From contig NZ_CP089507.1 in the NCBI RefSeq assembly GCF_021233355.1, forward strand, positions 992,001 to 1,056,000: DNA of 64,000 nucleotides, read 5' to 3'. The notes beneath the pieces are model-generated. The model searched no databases, was not told the DNA's origin, and saw only the letters and a program-made list of their open reading frames with translations. Positions 19,909 to 29,641 of the stretch are shown here, piece by piece. How positions within the stretch are numbered: the first letter of the stretch is position 1; every line of letters begins with the position of its first letter. Both the position numbers and the translations under genes were made by a program. Source of the stretch: Luteimonas fraxinea (lineage in GTDB: Bacteria > Pseudomonadota > Gammaproteobacteria > Xanthomonadales > Xanthomonadaceae).

Positions 19909-20844
19909 TCAACGGCCCAGCACGCGCCGGATCCGCGCATGGAACCGGGCGGCGTCGTAGCGCATCAGAATGCGGGCGTTGTCGGGCCGGCCGAGCAGGC
20001 GGTTCCAGTCCACGATTGTCGCACCGCGGGCAGGCCCATGGTCGAGCACGACATCGAGCGGACGCTCGATGACCTCCTGCGCGGATTGGGGCTCGAGTAC
20101 CCAGGCCATCGCCAGTGCGTCGGCCGAATGCCAGTCGTCGCCGCGCCGGTCCGCGGACCACTCGCGGGTCTTGCGCGAGATCGCCTCGTAGAACCGGCCG
20201 ATCTCGCCGCCAGCCTGCATCCAGCCGAGCACCGCGTCGTGCGGCAGGCCGTGGGCGACGGTGGCTTCCCAGTCCGACAGGTCGAACACCGGGAAGGCGT
20301 CGAACACGATCTTCGCCGCTTCGGGATCGAAGTAGGCATTGAACTCGGCGCTGGGCGTGATGTTGCCGTGCCCGGTCACCGCCCCGGACATCGCGACGAA
20401 GCGCGCCACGCGCGACGGCAGCGTCGGATCGAGCTTCAACGCCAGCGCGGCATTGGTCAGCGGCCCCAGGGCGACCAGCACCAGACGACCGGCATGTACA
20501 TGCGACAGGCGCAGGATCGCCAGCGCGGCGTGTTCGGCCTCGACCCCGCGCGATGCCGGCGCGTAGCCGATGTCGCCGAAACCGTCGTTGCCGTGCACAT
20601 AGGCCGCGTCGGGCGCGGCGTGGAGCAACGGCGACGCGGCGCCGGCGAACACGGGCACATCGGTGCGACCGACCACTTCGCAGAGCTTCAATGCATTGGC
20701 GATGGTGTGATACAGGCCGACATTGCCGGCGGCGATGGTCAGCCCGACGATGTCGTGCGCGTCGTCGTCGAAGGCCAGCAGCAGCGCGAGCGCGTCGTCG
20801 ACGCCCGGGTCGGTATCGATCAGGAGCGGGATTTTATCGGTCAT
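19909..20844 (-). CDS. Nucleoside hydrolase (inosine/uridine-preferring type)
   Basis: 311 residues. The N-terminal DTDPGVDDALALLLAF motif is the calcium-binding signature of the IUNH family; further marks are GNVGLYHTIANALKL, PVFAGAASPLL, VHGNDGFGDIGY, LVALGPLTNAAL and MSGAVTGHGNITPSAEFNAYFDPEAA. The enzymes hydrolyse the N-glycosidic bond of nucleosides to base and ribose in salvage. Cytosolic: no signal peptide. The specificity (purine, pyrimidine or mixed) cannot be assigned. Single gene, downstream of the response regulator on the same strand. Confidence 0.93.
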   Translation of the reverse strand: MTDKIPLLIDTDPGVDDALALLLAFDDDAHDIVGLTIAAGNVGLYHTIANALKLCEVVGRTDVPVFAGAASPLLHAAPDAAYVHGNDGFGDIGYAPASRGVEAEHAALAILRLSHVHAGRLVLVALGPLTNAALALKLDPTLPSRVARFVAMSGAVTGHGNITPSAEFNAYFDPEAAKIVFDAFPVFDLSDWEATVAHGLPHDAVLGWMQAGGEIGRFYEAISRKTREWSADRRGDDWHSADALAMAWVLEPQSAQEVIERPLDVVLDHGPARGATIVDWNRLLGRPDNARILMRYDAARFHARIRRVLGR

Positions 20845-20890
20845 GCCGCATTATCGCCCGCGTCGTCCGTGACGGCGACCGCCGCAACAG

Positions 20891-20920
20891 AAACGCCCGG
20901 CCGACGGATCGAGCGGGCGT
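20891..20920 (-). terminator. Terminator-like hairpin after the response regulator gene
   Basis: Stem AACGCCCG / CGGGCGTT with a 14-nt loop, about 100 bp past the stop at 21019; the minus-strand tail is TTCTGTTG. Moderate quality only. Confidence 0.4.
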
Positions 20921-21018
20921 TCGTGGATAGACGATACCGGGGGAACGCAGCGTCGAAACGCCGTACTACGCTCAGGTTTCGACGCACTTGTTAAGGAGGC
21001 CGCGCGGGGCTTTGGCGG

Positions 21019-21672
21019 TTAAGACGTCAGACCGTGATCGCGTGCGTACGCGTACAGCTGGCTGTTGTTGTCCAAACCCAGCTTGTGCATCGCGTCGTTC
21101 TTCTGACGGCTGATCGTCTTCACGCTGCGCGAAAGACGGACGGCGATTTCGCTGACGGTCAGACCACCGACGAACAGGCGCACGACTTCCGCTTCATGGG
21201 GGGAGATGCGGACCTGCGGCTTGTCGAGTCCGCCGGCCTGGTCGAGCACCGTGCGCATGGCGCGACAGAAATGGATCCGTCCCGAGGCGACCTTCTGGAT
21301 CGCGGTGAGCAGTTCGTTGCGGGCCGAAATCTTGTCGACCAGACCGCGCACACCGGCATCCACCATGGCGCGCAACATGGCCGGATTCTCGACCTCGGTC
21401 AGCACGATGATCGGCAGCGCGGGAAACTGGCGGCGCAGGGTCAGCAATAGCGGCAGGCCGTCGCAATCACGCAGCTGCGGGCCCCGCATCGAGAAATCCG
21501 TGACCAACAGATCGCCGGCGTGCGATGCCTCCAGAAGCTTCAGCAGGGCAGCGCCGTTCGACGCTTCACCGGCGACCACGAAGGGCTCGCCTGCCCGCTC
21601 GATCTCGGCGCGCACGCCCGCCAGCGTGAATGGATGATCGTCTGCGATGAAAATACGCAACTGGGTTTCCAT
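21019..21672 (-). CDS. LuxR/NarL-family response regulator
   Basis: 217 residues. Start METQLRIFIADDHP follows GGGAGGGAC (strong Shine-Dalgarno); a Met six codons upstream is less likely. Receiver domain: acidic pair DD at 11-12, phospho-acceptor D59 in LLVTDFSMRG, lysine in LVDKISA. C-terminal HTH about 150-210: ISPHEAEVVRLFVGGLTVSEIAVRLSRSVKTISRQKNDAMHKLGL, similar to RcsB/NarL proteins. No kinase gene adjoins it, so it is an orphan here. The 200-bp AT-richer leader before it may hold its promoter. Confidence 0.92.
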   Translation of the reverse strand: METQLRIFIADDHPFTLAGVRAEIERAGEPFVVAGEASNGAALLKLLEASHAGDLLVTDFSMRGPQLRDCDGLPLLLTLRRQFPALPIIVLTEVENPAMLRAMVDAGVRGLVDKISARNELLTAIQKVASGRIHFCRAMRTVLDQAGGLDKPQVRISPHEAEVVRLFVGGLTVSEIAVRLSRSVKTISRQKNDAMHKLGLDNNSQLYAYARDHGLTS

Positions 21673-21874
21673 TTGTCCCTCCCTGGGCATGCGGGGGTCG
21701 GACCCGCCTTCCGGTGATATCTAACGTCTCAGAATTATCCCGTTCGCCGCATGGATGAAAAGCAATGAAATGTGCGGTGAATCACGCCCGCTACGTGAAT
21801 CCCTACGGTATTTCCCTAATGTGATGGAACCGTGAAGTCCTTAAGCACGACTTCGTACCAAAAACCCAACCTAT

Positions 21875-23983
21875 TCAGGCTGCTGCGTAGCGTGTTGCGC
21901 TGCCGATCCAGCGCGACACCACGCGCTCGGCCAGCGCTGGCTGCGTTTTCAGCATCGCGTCGCCGATCCGGTGCACATCCGGCAAGAGGTCCGCGTCGCG
22001 CGCGAGATCGGCCAAGCGGAATTCGGCCAGACCGGTCTGGCGCGTGCCGAGCAGCTCGCCCGGGCCTCGCAGCGCGAGATCCTTCTCGGCGATGACGAAG
22101 CCGTCGCTCGTGGTGCGCATGGTGTCCAGACGCTCCCGCGCCATCCGCGACAGCGGCGCCTGGTAGAGCAACACGCAACTCGACGCGGCACTGCCCCGCC
22201 CCACGCGACCGCGCAGCTGGTGCAGCTGCGCAAGGCCGAGACGTTCGGCGTTCTCGATCACCATCAGCGAGGCATTGGGCACGTCGACGCCGACTTCGAT
22301 GACGGTCGTCGCTACCAGCAGATCGATATCGCCCTGCTTGAACGCGCGCATCGCCTCCTGCTTGGCAGCCGGCTTCATGCGTCCGTGCACGAGTGCGACA
22401 CGGATTTCAGGCAGCGCGGCCGACAGCTGCTCGAACGTCGTCTGCGCGGCCTGCGCGACGACTTCGTCGGAATCGTCGATCAACGTGCACACCCAATACG
22501 CCTGACGCCCGTCGGCGCAGGCGTGGCGGATGCGTTCGATCAGCGCCGGCCGTCGTTCGCTGCTGAGCACGACCGTCTGCACCGGCGTGCGTCCCGGCGG
22601 CAGCTCGTCGATCGCCGAGACGTCGAGATCGGCATAGGCGGACATTGCCAGCGTGCGCGGAATCGGCGTCGCGGTCATCACCAGCTGGTGCGGCACTTGA
22701 TCGCCGCCCGCGCCCTTGTCGCGCAACGCGAGGCGCTGGTGGACGCCGAAGCGGTGCTGCTCGTCGACGATCGCGAGTGCGAGGTCGTGAAAGGCGACGC
22801 TGGCCTGCATCAAAGCATGCGTGCCGACCACGAGCGGCGTAGCACCCGATGCGATATCCGCCAGCACCGCCGCGCGTGCGCGTCCGGTGACCTTGCCGGC
22901 GAGCCAGGCCACGCGCACGCCGAGCGGCTCGAACCACGCGCGCAGGTTCTGCGCGTGCTGTTCGGCCAGCAGTTCGGTCGGCGCCATCAGCGCGGCCTGA
23001 CGGCCCCCATCGATCGCGGCCGCGGCAGCCAGCGCGGCGACGACGGTCTTGCCGCTGCCCACATCGCCCTGCACCAGTCGCAGCATCGGCTTGCGCCGGG
23101 CGAGATCGACCAGCAGTTCGCGATGCACGCGCGACTGCGCGCCGGTCAGCGCAAACGGCAGCGAGGCCTGCAATGCAGCGGCGAGCGGTCCGGGCCGCAA
23201 CGCCGGCGCACGATGCGCCTGCAGCGCGATGCGTTGCCGGCGCAGGCTCAAGTGGTGGGCGAGCATTTCCTCGAGCACCAGTCGGCGCTGCGCCGGATGA
23301 CGGCCGGAGGCCAACATTCCGATGTCCGCATCACTCGGCGGGCGATGCACGTACAGCAACGCGTCGCGCAGCGTCGGCATGCCGAGCGCGCCCAGTGCAT
23401 CGCCTGGCAACAGTTCGAGCGCGGCGTCGCCGGGCAGTCGATCGAGCGCCTGGCCCACCAGCCGCCGCAGCACCTGTGGGCCGACGCCTTCGATTGCGGG
23501 ATAAACCGGATCGAGACGATCGTCCAGCACGGTGATCGCGTCGTCGTCGAGCACGCGATAACTCGGGTGCACGATTTCCAGACCCTGCTGGCCCGGCCGT
23601 GGTGTCCCGAAACAGCACAGCCGCGTGCCCACGGCGAGCTGCGCGACCTGTGCAGCGCGGAAGTGGAAGAACCGCAGCACCAGCGTGCCGCCGGACCCAT
23701 CGCCGATCGCGACGCGCAGCATCGGCCGGCGTCGGAATCCCTTCTCGATCGCTTCGACCGTGCCTTCGATCTGCGCCGGCACGCCGCCGCGCAGATGGCG
23801 GATCGGCGTGACGTGCGTGCGGTCCTCGTACTGCCGCGGCAGGTGCAGCCACAGATCGCCGATCGTCGCGAGCCCGCGCGCGGTGAGCTTTTCCGCGACC
23901 TTCGGCCCGACGCCCGACAACGCGGACACCGGCGTCTGACCCGCGTCGGCGAGCGTCGGCGCGTGGGTGCCGGACCGGCTCAT
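21875..23983 (-). CDS. recG: ATP-dependent DNA helicase RecG
   Basis: 702 residues. N-terminal wedge/OB domain starting PVSALSGVGPKVAEKLTARGL (helix-hairpin-helix type), then helicase motifs: VQGDVGSGKTVVAA (I), MAPTELLAEQHA (Ia), LAIVDEQHRFGVHQR (II, DEQH), MTATPIPRTLAM (III), VALVHGRMKP (IV), LLVATTVIEVGVDVPNA (V) and QLRGRVGRG (VI). RecG reverses stalled forks and branch-migrates Holliday junctions. Last gene of the yicC-gmk-rpoZ-spoT-ridA-recG series, 16 bp after ridA. Confidence 0.97.
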   Translation of the reverse strand: MSRSGTHAPTLADAGQTPVSALSGVGPKVAEKLTARGLATIGDLWLHLPRQYEDRTHVTPIRHLRGGVPAQIEGTVEAIEKGFRRRPMLRVAIGDGSGGTLVLRFFHFRAAQVAQLAVGTRLCCFGTPRPGQQGLEIVHPSYRVLDDDAITVLDDRLDPVYPAIEGVGPQVLRRLVGQALDRLPGDAALELLPGDALGALGMPTLRDALLYVHRPPSDADIGMLASGRHPAQRRLVLEEMLAHHLSLRRQRIALQAHRAPALRPGPLAAALQASLPFALTGAQSRVHRELLVDLARRKPMLRLVQGDVGSGKTVVAALAAAAAIDGGRQAALMAPTELLAEQHAQNLRAWFEPLGVRVAWLAGKVTGRARAAVLADIASGATPLVVGTHALMQASVAFHDLALAIVDEQHRFGVHQRLALRDKGAGGDQVPHQLVMTATPIPRTLAMSAYADLDVSAIDELPPGRTPVQTVVLSSERRPALIERIRHACADGRQAYWVCTLIDDSDEVVAQAAQTTFEQLSAALPEIRVALVHGRMKPAAKQEAMRAFKQGDIDLLVATTVIEVGVDVPNASLMVIENAERLGLAQLHQLRGRVGRGSAASSCVLLYQAPLSRMARERLDTMRTTSDGFVIAEKDLALRGPGELLGTRQTGLAEFRLADLARDADLLPDVHRIGDAMLKTQPALAERVVSRWIGSATRYAAA

Positions 23984-23999
23984 GCGGGACCGGCGGAAC

Positions 24000-24383
24000 T
24001 CAGCCGAGCACCATCACCGCATCGACCTCGAAGCGCGCGCCCTTCGGCAGCGCTGGCACTTCGATGGTGGAGCGCGCGGGATACGGCGATGCGAAGTATT
24101 CCGCCATCACTGCGTTGACCTGGGCGAACTCGCCCAGATCGGTGACGTAGAGACCGACGCGGACGATGTCGTCGAGGCTGCCGCCGGCCGCAGTCGCCAC
24201 GGCCTTGAGGTTGTCGAACGCGCGACGCGCCTGCGCGGTGATGTCGCCGGCGACGATCTCGCCGGTGGCCGGGTCGAGCGGAATCTGGCCCGAGAAATAC
24301 ACGGTGTCGCCGGCGCGGACGGCCTGCGAATACGGACCGATTGCGGCGGGCGCGTCGGACGTGGAAATGGGCGTGCGGGGCAT
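24000..24383 (-). CDS. ridA: RidA family enamine/imine deaminase
   Basis: 127 residues. Start at MPRTPISTSDAPAAIGPYSQAV, the usual RidA opening. Conserved GPYSQA, YFSGQIPLDPATGEIV, NLKAVATAAGGSLDDIV, and the C-terminal arginine in YPARSTIEVPALPKGARFEVDAV. RidA hydrolyses reactive 2-aminoacrylate-type imines formed by PLP enzymes. It lies between spoT and recG, the standard place in this group. Confidence 0.95.
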   Translation of the reverse strand: MPRTPISTSDAPAAIGPYSQAVRAGDTVYFSGQIPLDPATGEIVAGDITAQARRAFDNLKAVATAAGGSLDDIVRVGLYVTDLGEFAQVNAVMAEYFASPYPARSTIEVPALPKGARFEVDAVMVLG

Positions 24384-24446
24384 CGTGGAACTCCGGCAAC
24401 GGGAAAGCCCGCATTCTAGCGGGCGCACGCCGCGCCGCGGTTCGGA

Positions 24447-26618
24447 TTACATCCGTTGCACGCCGTGCACAACCGGCAGGCGGCGTGTCCGACGGATCAC
24501 TTCGGCCAGATGCTTGCGGCCCTTGACCTCGATCGAGAAGCGGATCGCCGCGATCGTGCTGTCGCGCTCCAGGTACTCCACGCCGTCGATGTTGGAGTGC
24601 ACGCGTGCGATTGCCGCGGCCACCTGCGCAAGCACGCCGGGATGGTTTTCGACCTCGATGCGCAGCGCGACGTTGTAGTCGCCGACGACCTCGCGGTCCC
24701 AGTCGATCGCGACCCAGCGCTCGGGCGACTTGCGGAACTCGGCGACGTTCGGGCAATCCACGCGATGCACCACGATGCCGCGGCCGGTGGTGTGGTAGCC
24801 CATGATGTCGTCGCCGGGAATCGGCATGCAGCAGTTGGCGAACGTGATGACGCCGCGCTCGTCGCCGCGGATGCGGATCGTCTCGCCGGCGCGCGCGATC
24901 TGCTCGGTCGGTACACCGCCATCGTGCTGCGCCAGCGCGAGTGCGACCTGCGCCGGCATCCAGTTGCCGAGCGCGATGTCGGCCATGAGTTCTTCGAGCC
25001 GCGGATACTTCGCTTCGACCAGATACGCGTCGAGGCGTTCCTGCGGCAACCGGTCCAGCGAAGTCCCGAGCTGTTCCAGCGCGCGATCGAGCATGCGATG
25101 ACCCAGCTGCACCGCATCCTCGTGCTGCAGATGCTTGAGCTGCGCGCGGATCGACGTGCGCGCCTTGCCGGTGACGACGAACTCCAGCCACTGCGGACGC
25201 GGCATCGACGACTTCGCGGTGACGATCTCCACCCGCTGCCCGCTCGACAGCATCGTGCGCAGCGGCACCAGCTTGCCGTCGACACGCGCGGCCACCGCCT
25301 GGTTGCCGATGTCGGTGTGCACCGAGTACGCGAAGTCCAGCGCGGTCGAATTGCGCGGCAGCGACATGATGTCGCCCTTCGGCGTGAACAAGTACACCTC
25401 GTCCGGGAACAGATCGACCTTGACGTTCTCGAGGAACTCCAGCGACGAACCCGTCGCCCGCTGCGATTCGAGCAGCCCGGCGATCCACGTGTGCGCACGC
25501 GACTGCGCACTGTTCGGACCTTCGCCGCCGTGCTTGTACGCCCAGTGCGCGGCGATGCCGCGCTCGGCGATCAGTTCCATTTCCTCGGTGCGGATCTGCA
25601 CCTCGATCGGTGCGCCGTAAGGACCGAACAGCACGGTGTGCAGCGACTGGTAGCCATTGGCCTTGGGGATCGCGATGAAATCGCGGAAGCGCCCGTCGAG
25701 CGGTTTGAACACCGAATGCGCGATGCCCAGCGCGTGGTAACAGTCGGCCGCGTTGCCGACGATGATCCTGTAGCCGAACACGTCCATGACCTGGGTGAAG
25801 GTTTTCCCCTCGCCCTGCATCTTGTTGTAGATGCTCCACGGCGATTTCACCCGGCCCACGAGACGGTACTGCAGGCCCGCGCTGGTGAGCCGCTGCGCCA
25901 GCTGCGCCTCGATGCTCGCCAGCGCTTCGCGGCGCACCAGCGGCTGGTTGCGGATACGCCGCTCAAGCACCATGTGCCGGATCGGATACAGCGCGTGGAA
26001 GCCGAGATCCTGCAGCTCGGCCTTGATCTTGTTCATGCCCAGGCGCTGGGCGATCGGCGCGTAGATGTCGAGCGTTTCGCGCGCGATGCGCTCGCGCGAC
26101 GGGCCCGGCTGCGCGCCGAGGGTGCGCATGTTGTGCAGGCGGTCGGCGAGCTTGATCAGGATCACGCGCAGATCGCGCGCCATCGCCAGCATCATCTTGC
26201 GGAAGCTTTCCGCGTCCGCTTCCTGACGACTGCCGAAGTTGAGCTTGTCGAGTTTGGTGACGCCTTCCACCAGTTCGGCAACGGTTTCGCCGAATGCAGA
26301 GGCCAGGGCCTCGCGCGTCAGCGGCGTGTCTTCGATCGTGTCGTGCAGGATCGCCGCGACCAGGGTCTCGATGTCGACCTTCTGCTCGGCCAGCACCACC
26401 GCCACCGCGACCGGATGGGTGATGTAGGGCTCGCCGGACTTGCGCATCTGGCCCGAGTGCGCGGCGGCGCCGACCGACCAGGCACGCCGAAGCTGCACGC
26501 GTTGCTCGTCGGGCAGGTATTGCGCCGCCCGCTCGAGCACACGCATGTACTCGGGCACCGCGTCGTCCGCGGGGACATCGGGCATTGCGGGGACGGTGGC
26601 GGGTGCGGCGGGCGTCAT
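24447..26618 (-). CDS. spoT: Bifunctional (p)ppGpp synthetase/hydrolase SpoT
   Basis: 723 residues. HD hydrolase domain is intact: THPVAVAVVLAEQKVDIETLV, AAILHDTIEDTP (HD-ED pair), LADRLHNMRTL. Synthetase domain: VFGYRIIVGNAADCYHALGIAHS, FRDFIAIPKANGYQSLHTVLFGP. TGS domain: DEVYLFTPKGDIMSLP; helical/zinc-finger-like region with FANCCMPIPGDDIMGYHTTGRGI, and a C-terminal ACT domain. It makes and degrades the alarmone. The product of rpoZ upstream is a known ppGpp-site subunit. A hairpin lies between rpoZ and spoT, so the two may be only partly co-transcribed. Confidence 0.97.
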   Translation of the reverse strand: MTPAAPATVPAMPDVPADDAVPEYMRVLERAAQYLPDEQRVQLRRAWSVGAAAHSGQMRKSGEPYITHPVAVAVVLAEQKVDIETLVAAILHDTIEDTPLTREALASAFGETVAELVEGVTKLDKLNFGSRQEADAESFRKMMLAMARDLRVILIKLADRLHNMRTLGAQPGPSRERIARETLDIYAPIAQRLGMNKIKAELQDLGFHALYPIRHMVLERRIRNQPLVRREALASIEAQLAQRLTSAGLQYRLVGRVKSPWSIYNKMQGEGKTFTQVMDVFGYRIIVGNAADCYHALGIAHSVFKPLDGRFRDFIAIPKANGYQSLHTVLFGPYGAPIEVQIRTEEMELIAERGIAAHWAYKHGGEGPNSAQSRAHTWIAGLLESQRATGSSLEFLENVKVDLFPDEVYLFTPKGDIMSLPRNSTALDFAYSVHTDIGNQAVAARVDGKLVPLRTMLSSGQRVEIVTAKSSMPRPQWLEFVVTGKARTSIRAQLKHLQHEDAVQLGHRMLDRALEQLGTSLDRLPQERLDAYLVEAKYPRLEELMADIALGNWMPAQVALALAQHDGGVPTEQIARAGETIRIRGDERGVITFANCCMPIPGDDIMGYHTTGRGIVVHRVDCPNVAEFRKSPERWVAIDWDREVVGDYNVALRIEVENHPGVLAQVAAAIARVHSNIDGVEYLERDSTIAAIRFSIEVKGRKHLAEVIRRTRRLPVVHGVQRM

Positions 26619-26703
26619 CCACGAAGCCTACGGGCATGGTCATGGTTTTGGAACCACATCCGCACAGGACGACGCGGACCTTTCCGCGGCGTCCTCAAAC
26701 GCA

Positions 26704-26727
26704 ACGACCCCGCCGGAGCGGGGTCGT
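26704..26727 (-). terminator. Hairpin between rpoZ and spoT
   Basis: Perfect 10-bp stem ACGACCCCGC / GCGGGGTCGT with a 4-nt loop, 45 bp after rpoZ and 86 bp before the spoT ATG. The tail TGCGTTTG is T-poor, so read-through to spoT is plausible. Confidence 0.6.
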
Positions 26728-26771
26728 CGGTGAAGCGACACGTTGCGCGCGTCAAACGCGCGGCAGGCGGA

Positions 26772-27074
26772 TCAGAGATCGTCGCCCTTGCCCATGTCCT
26801 CGTCGGCCACGACTTCGGCAGCGGCCCATTCCAGCGCCTCACGTTCCTTGCGCTCGCGCTCGGACTTGTCGACGGCTTCGATGAAGGGCTGATCGATGCG
26901 GCGCGCAGCGATTTCGCGCAATGCCAGCACGGTCGGCTTGTCGTCGTTCTCGCTGTTGTCGAGCTGCGATTCGACGCCGTTGGCGAGCTGGCGGGCGCGG
27001 CGTGCGGCCAGCATGACCAGCTCGAAGCGGTTGTCGACGACTTCCAGGCAATCTTCTACGGTGATGCGGGCCAT
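26772..27074 (-). CDS. rpoZ: RNA polymerase omega subunit
   Basis: 100 residues. Start [20 protein letters not shown] is the diagnostic omega N-terminus, continuing [12 protein letters not shown] and [12 protein letters not shown]. Acidic/charged C-terminal tail ending in GKGDDL. Omega assists assembly of the beta' subunit and forms one of the ppGpp-binding sites. Follows gmk by 106 bp. Confidence 0.97.
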   Translation of the reverse strand: MARITVEDCLEVVDNRFELVMLAARRARQLANGVESQLDNSENDDKPTVLALREIAARRIDQPFIEAVDKSERERKEREALEWAAAEVVADEDMGKGDDL

Positions 27075-27180
27075 ACGGGCTCCCGGCGACCGGATCGGCC
27101 GCGCGAATTGACGAAAAAGGGTCGCGCATCGTAGCGCCGGGCCCATGCCGACGCAAGCGCCGGCTATAGGAATCAAACAG

Positions 27181-27864
27181 TTAGCCTGCGTTCGACGCCG
27201 CTGCGGCCGCCTCTTCGCGCAACAGACGCGCGATCAGCGCGGCGTGGCGCTCGGCCTGGCGTTCGCGGCGCAGCCGGCTGGCGCGGAAGATCGCGCACAT
27301 CTCGCCCACGGCGGTGTCGAAATCCTCGTTGACCACGACGAAGTCGAACTCGTCGTAATGCGACATCTCTTCCTGCGCGGCGGCGAGGCGCTGGGCCATC
27401 ACCGCTTCGCTGTCCTGGCCGCGCTTGCGCATGCGCTGGTCGAGCGCTTCGCGCGACGGCGGCAGGATGAAGACGCTCACGGCCTCGGGCACCTTGTCGC
27501 GCACCTGGCGCGCGCCCTGCCAATCGATCTCCAGCAGTACGTCCTTGCCGGCGGCGAGCTGCGGTTCCACTGACTGGCGCGCGGTGCCCTTCCAGTCGCC
27601 GTGCACCTGCGCGTACTCGAAGAAGTCGCCGGCATCGATCATCTGCTGGAACACGTCCTTGCCGACGAAGTGGTAATGCTCGGCATGGCGCTCACCCGGA
27701 CGCGCGAGGCGCGAGGTGAACGAGATCGACAGGGCGATGTCCGGATCGCGCGCCAGACAGGCGTTGACGATGCTGGATTTTCCGGCGCCCGACGGCGCGG
27801 CGACGATGAACAGCGTGCCGCGCATCGGCGACGTGTCCGCGGCAGGGTGGGATTCGGGGGTCAC
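27181..27864 (-). CDS. gmk: Guanylate kinase
   Basis: 227 residues. P-loop APSGAGKSS near residues 23-31, GMP-binding [19 protein letters not shown] and [16 protein letters not shown], then [14 protein letters not shown] and the lid region [12 protein letters not shown]. Phosphorylates GMP to GDP with ATP. Start set at [21 protein letters not shown]; the internal Met of [13 protein letters not shown] is an alternative with a length nearer the family norm. Confidence 0.96.
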   Translation of the reverse strand: MTPESHPAADTSPMRGTLFIVAAPSGAGKSSIVNACLARDPDIALSISFTSRLARPGERHAEHYHFVGKDVFQQMIDAGDFFEYAQVHGDWKGTARQSVEPQLAAGKDVLLEIDWQGARQVRDKVPEAVSVFILPPSREALDQRMRKRGQDSEAVMAQRLAAAQEEMSHYDEFDFVVVNEDFDTAVGEMCAIFRASRLRRERQAERHAALIARLLREEAAAAASNAG

Positions 27865-27945
27865 GCCCGTCTCCAGCGCTCGAAAGGCCGCGCATCGTAC
27901 CGCTTTACGCGGGCCCGCGCCGGAGGCCGGCCAGGCCGCGCGGGA

Positions 27946-28806
27946 TCACTCGATGTTCTGCACCTGCTCGCGGATCTGGTCGATCAGTACCTTCAGTTCG
28001 ATCGCCGCCTGGGAGCTGCGGCGATCGACCGATTTCGAGCCCAGCGTATTGGCCTCGCGATTGAATTCCTGCAGCAGGAAGTCGAGCCGACGCCCCTGCG
28101 GCTCGCGCTGGCTCAGCACGCGGCGGATCTCGACGACATGGCTGTCGAGGCGATCGAGCTCCTCGTCCACGTCTAGCTTCTGCAGCCACATGACCAGTTC
28201 CTGCTCCATCCGGCCCGGCTCGACCGGGTGCGGCAGATCGTCGAGACGCGCCTGCAATTTGGCGCGCTGGGCCTCGCCGATCTGCGGCATCAGCACACGG
28301 ATCTCGGCGGCGATCGCGGCGATGCCGTCGACGCGCTCCAGGATCGCGGCGACCAGCTTGCCGCCCTCACGCTCGCGCGCGGCGATGAAGTCTTCGAGCA
28401 CGGTGTCGAGCAGCGCCAGCACTTCGACCTGCAGCGCCGCCGGATCGACACCGCGCGACTGCAGCACGCCGGGGAACTGCAGCAACTCGGTCAGGCTGGC
28501 GCGCAGTTCCGGAAATCCGCCGCGCAGGTCCTGGGCCAGATTCTGCAGCTGGGTCAGCAGCGCCTGGTTGAGCTGCAGCTCACCGCCGCCCTCGGCGCTG
28601 CGCAGGCGCAGGCCCAGATCGACCTTACCGCGCGAGACCTTCGTCGCGATGCGCTCGCGCAGCGCGGGTTCGGCCGCACGCATCTCTTCGGGCATCCGCG
28701 TGCCGAGTTCCAGGAAGCGGTGGTTCACCGCGCGCAGTTCGCAGGCCAGCGTGCCCCACTCGGTGCTGCGCTCGCCTGAAGCGAAGGCGGTCATGCTGCG
28801 GATCAT
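27946..28806 (-). CDS. yicC: YicC family endoribonuclease-like protein
   Basis: 286 residues. Start set at MIRSMTAFASGE, the family's invariant opening; a GTG 12 bp upstream is possible. Conserved EFRAVNHRFLE-like stretch (CELRAVNHRFLELGTRMPE), RGKVDLGLRLR, and C-terminal GRRLDFLLQEFNREANTLGSKS. YicC is an RNA-cleaving/RNA-turnover protein in E. coli. First gene of the minus-strand series, divergent from rph as in many gammaproteobacteria, and 81 bp ahead of gmk. Confidence 0.95.
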   Translation of the reverse strand: MIRSMTAFASGERSTEWGTLACELRAVNHRFLELGTRMPEEMRAAEPALRERIATKVSRGKVDLGLRLRSAEGGGELQLNQALLTQLQNLAQDLRGGFPELRASLTELLQFPGVLQSRGVDPAALQVEVLALLDTVLEDFIAAREREGGKLVAAILERVDGIAAIAAEIRVLMPQIGEAQRAKLQARLDDLPHPVEPGRMEQELVMWLQKLDVDEELDRLDSHVVEIRRVLSQREPQGRRLDFLLQEFNREANTLGSKSVDRRSSQAAIELKVLIDQIREQVQNIE

Positions 28807-28873
28807 CGGCAAGTTCACTGCGGAAAACGGCGGACGAGTATGCCACCGCCTACCGGGGCGGTTCCGGCGCCAC

Positions 28874-28882
28874 TGTTAGAAT
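28874..28882 (+). promoter_or_regulatory. Possible extended -10 promoter of rph
   Basis: TGTTAGAAT matches the extended -10 pattern TGnTATAAT, 30 bp before the rph ATG in the yicC-rph divergent gap. No clear -35. Prediction only. Confidence 0.35.
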
Positions 28883-28912
28883 CCACGCCCGCTTTCCCCC
28901 TGCAGGCTCTCC

Positions 28913-29641
28913 ATGTCCGACTTCACCCGTCCCAGCGGCCGCGCTGCCGATCAGCTGCGCGCCGTGCGCTTCGAGCGCGGCTTCACGCGTCATGCCGAGG
29001 GCTCGGTGCTGGTGAGCTTCGGCGACACCCGCGTGCTGTGCACGGCCAGTGTCGAGAACCGCGTGCCGGGCTTCCTGCGCGGCAAGGGCGAGGGCTGGGT
29101 GACGGCCGAGTACGGCATGCTGCCGCGCGCCACCAACACCCGCAACGATCGCGAAGCCTCGCGCGGCAAGCAGGGTGGCCGCACGCTGGAAATCCAGCGC
29201 CTGATCGGCCGCAGCCTGCGCGCCTGCGTGGACCGCAAGGCACTCGGCGAACGCACCATCACGCTCGACTGCGACGTGCTGCAGGCCGACGGCGGCACCC
29301 GCACCGCTGCGATCACCGGCGCCTACATCGCGCTGGTCGATGCGATCGGCGTGCTGCGCGGCCGTCGCGAGATCACTCGCGATCCGGTGCACGGTGCGAT
29401 CGCGGCGGTCTCGGTGGGCATCTATCGCGGCGTCCCGGTGCTCGATCTTGACTACGCCGAGGACAGCGACTGCGACACCGATATGAATGTCGTGATGAAC
29501 GACGGTGGCGGTTTCATCGAAGTCCAGGGCACCGCCGAAGGCCACGCGTTCCGCCGCGCCGAGATGGACGCGATGATGCAGCTGGCCGAAGCCGGCGTCG
29601 CCCAGCTCGTCGCCCTGCAGCGCGAAGCCATCGCCGGATGA
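28913..29641 (+). CDS. rph: Ribonuclease PH
   Basis: 242 residues. Start [16 protein letters not shown]; core [20 protein letters not shown] is interrupted here by no gap and followed by [53 protein letters not shown], and [13 protein letters not shown]. The phosphorolytic 3'-5' exonuclease trims tRNA 3' ends and structured RNA. First gene of a compact operon; its TGA overlaps the next ATG (ATGA). Confidence 0.97.
   Translation: MSDFTRPSGRAADQLRAVRFERGFTRHAEGSVLVSFGDTRVLCTASVENRVPGFLRGKGEGWVTAEYGMLPRATNTRNDREASRGKQGGRTLEIQRLIGRSLRACVDRKALGERTITLDCDVLQADGGTRTAAITGAYIALVDAIGVLRGRREITRDPVHGAIAAVSVGIYRGVPVLDLDYAEDSDCDTDMNVVMNDGGGFIEVQGTAEGHAFRRAEMDAMMQLAEAGVAQLVALQREAIAG

Noticed and set aside
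24456..27134. Long plus-strand open frame of 892 codons
   Set aside because: It runs antisense to spoT and rpoZ, has Arg/His/Asp-rich low-complexity sequence, and is a by-product of high GC at third positions.
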